Of a stretch of DNA of 64,000 bases, positions 63,881 to 64,000 are shown one piece after another. A model generated the notes under the pieces. It was not told the origin of the DNA. It saw nothing but the letters and a program-made list of their open reading frames with translations, and did no database searches. Every line of letters begins with the position of its first letter. The first letter of the stretch is position 1. The translations under genes were made by a program, and so were the position numbers. Source of the stretch: Cellulophaga baltica (GTDB lineage Bacteria > Bacteroidota > Bacteroidia > Flavobacteriales > Flavobacteriaceae); NCBI RefSeq assembly GCF_900102165.1, contig NZ_FNBD01000009.1, positions 62,001 through 126,000 of the forward strand, in the 5' to 3' direction.

Positions 63881-64000
63881 CTACTCTGTTTTAATGGTTA
63901 AGGTTGCTGTAGCTAAATTTTCTCCGGTTGCCGTAATAGTAATCTCCCCTTTGTTTTCAGTACCTTTTATAATGGCTAAACTTTTACCGAAAAATGATTT
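63881..64000 (-). CDS. C-terminal end of a secreted enzyme, probably GH2
   Basis: The last 39 codons of a gene that continues past the window, ending with TAG at 63881-63883. The text (KGTENKGEITITATGENLA, then TATLTIKTE) is an Ig-like beta domain of the kind that closes GH2 beta-galactosidases in this window. The domain alone cannot prove the family; a different multidomain glycosidase is possible. It heads the two-sulfatase transcript. Confidence 0.5.
   Translation of the reverse strand, partial: KSFFGKSLAIIKGTENKGEITITATGENLATATLTIKTE

Noticed and set aside
1-64000. CRISPR arrays, insertion sequences, prophage or rRNA genes
   Set aside because: No spaced direct-repeat array, transposase, phage structural gene or rRNA sequence was seen while reading both strands.

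Overview
The window looks like the chromosome of a marine, agar-degrading flavobacterium (Bacteroidota; Zobellia/Maribacter/Cellulophaga-like by gene content). The evidence is AT-rich DNA, TAnnTTTG-type promoter elements, few Shine-Dalgarno sequences, a SusC/SusD pair, many lipoprotein signal peptides, and a dense set of Cys-type S1 sulfatases and glycoside hydrolases of red-algal galactan type. Species cannot be fixed from the sequence alone.

Layout. (1) 1-1570: the 5' end of a carotenoid gene (crtI-like phytoene desaturase), a MerR/B12-binding regulator with the CarH light-sensor signature, and tRNA-Leu(GAG). (2) 1637-7059: a xylose operon with a GntR-type regulator, xylulokinase, xylose isomerase and an MFS sugar/H+ symporter, closed by a terminator. 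(3) 7205-18475: a Tat-exported Gfo/Idh/MocA oxidoreductase, a convergent AraC regulator, and a run of planctomycete-type genes (PSCyt1/DUF1549/DUF1553, DUF1501, an NHL-like propeller, DUF2231-cytochrome-LRR) ending in a GH29 enzyme. (4) 18786-25302: the only glycan uptake system here, SusC, SusD and a surface glycan-binding lipoprotein. (5) 25461-38319, plus strand: a GH16 beta-agarase lipoprotein, two sulfatases, a DUF5060/DUF4038 glycosidase, three GH29, a DUF1080 protein and a porphyranase-like GH16. (6) 38409-49493, minus strand: a compact operon reading sulfatase, GH28, sulfatase, GH16, GH28, GH117, sulfatase, SGNH hydrolase. (7) 49711-50523: a scar joining the tail of a LacI regulator to the tail of a sulfatase. 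(8) 50665-64000, minus strand: GH2, GH16, a frameshifted sulfatase, an intact sulfatase, a GH2 with an altered active site, two more sulfatases and the end of another GH2.

How it fits together. The beta-agarase, the porphyranase-like GH16s, the GH117 (3,6-anhydro-L-galactosidase family), the GH2 beta-galactosidases and the sulfatases point to a polysaccharide utilisation locus for agar and porphyran-type sulfated galactans. Outer-membrane GH16 lipoproteins would cut the polymer and SusCD would import oligosaccharides. Periplasmic sulfatases would remove sulfate, after which GH29 (possibly acting as alpha-L-galactosidases), GH117 and GH2 would trim from the ends. Less usual parts are two GH28 proteins, a DUF1080 protein and an exported redox cluster. 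Together they raise the possibility of an oxidative (3-keto sugar) route beside ordinary hydrolysis. The xylose operon would serve another red-algal sugar. No CRISPR array, rRNA, transposase or integrase was seen.
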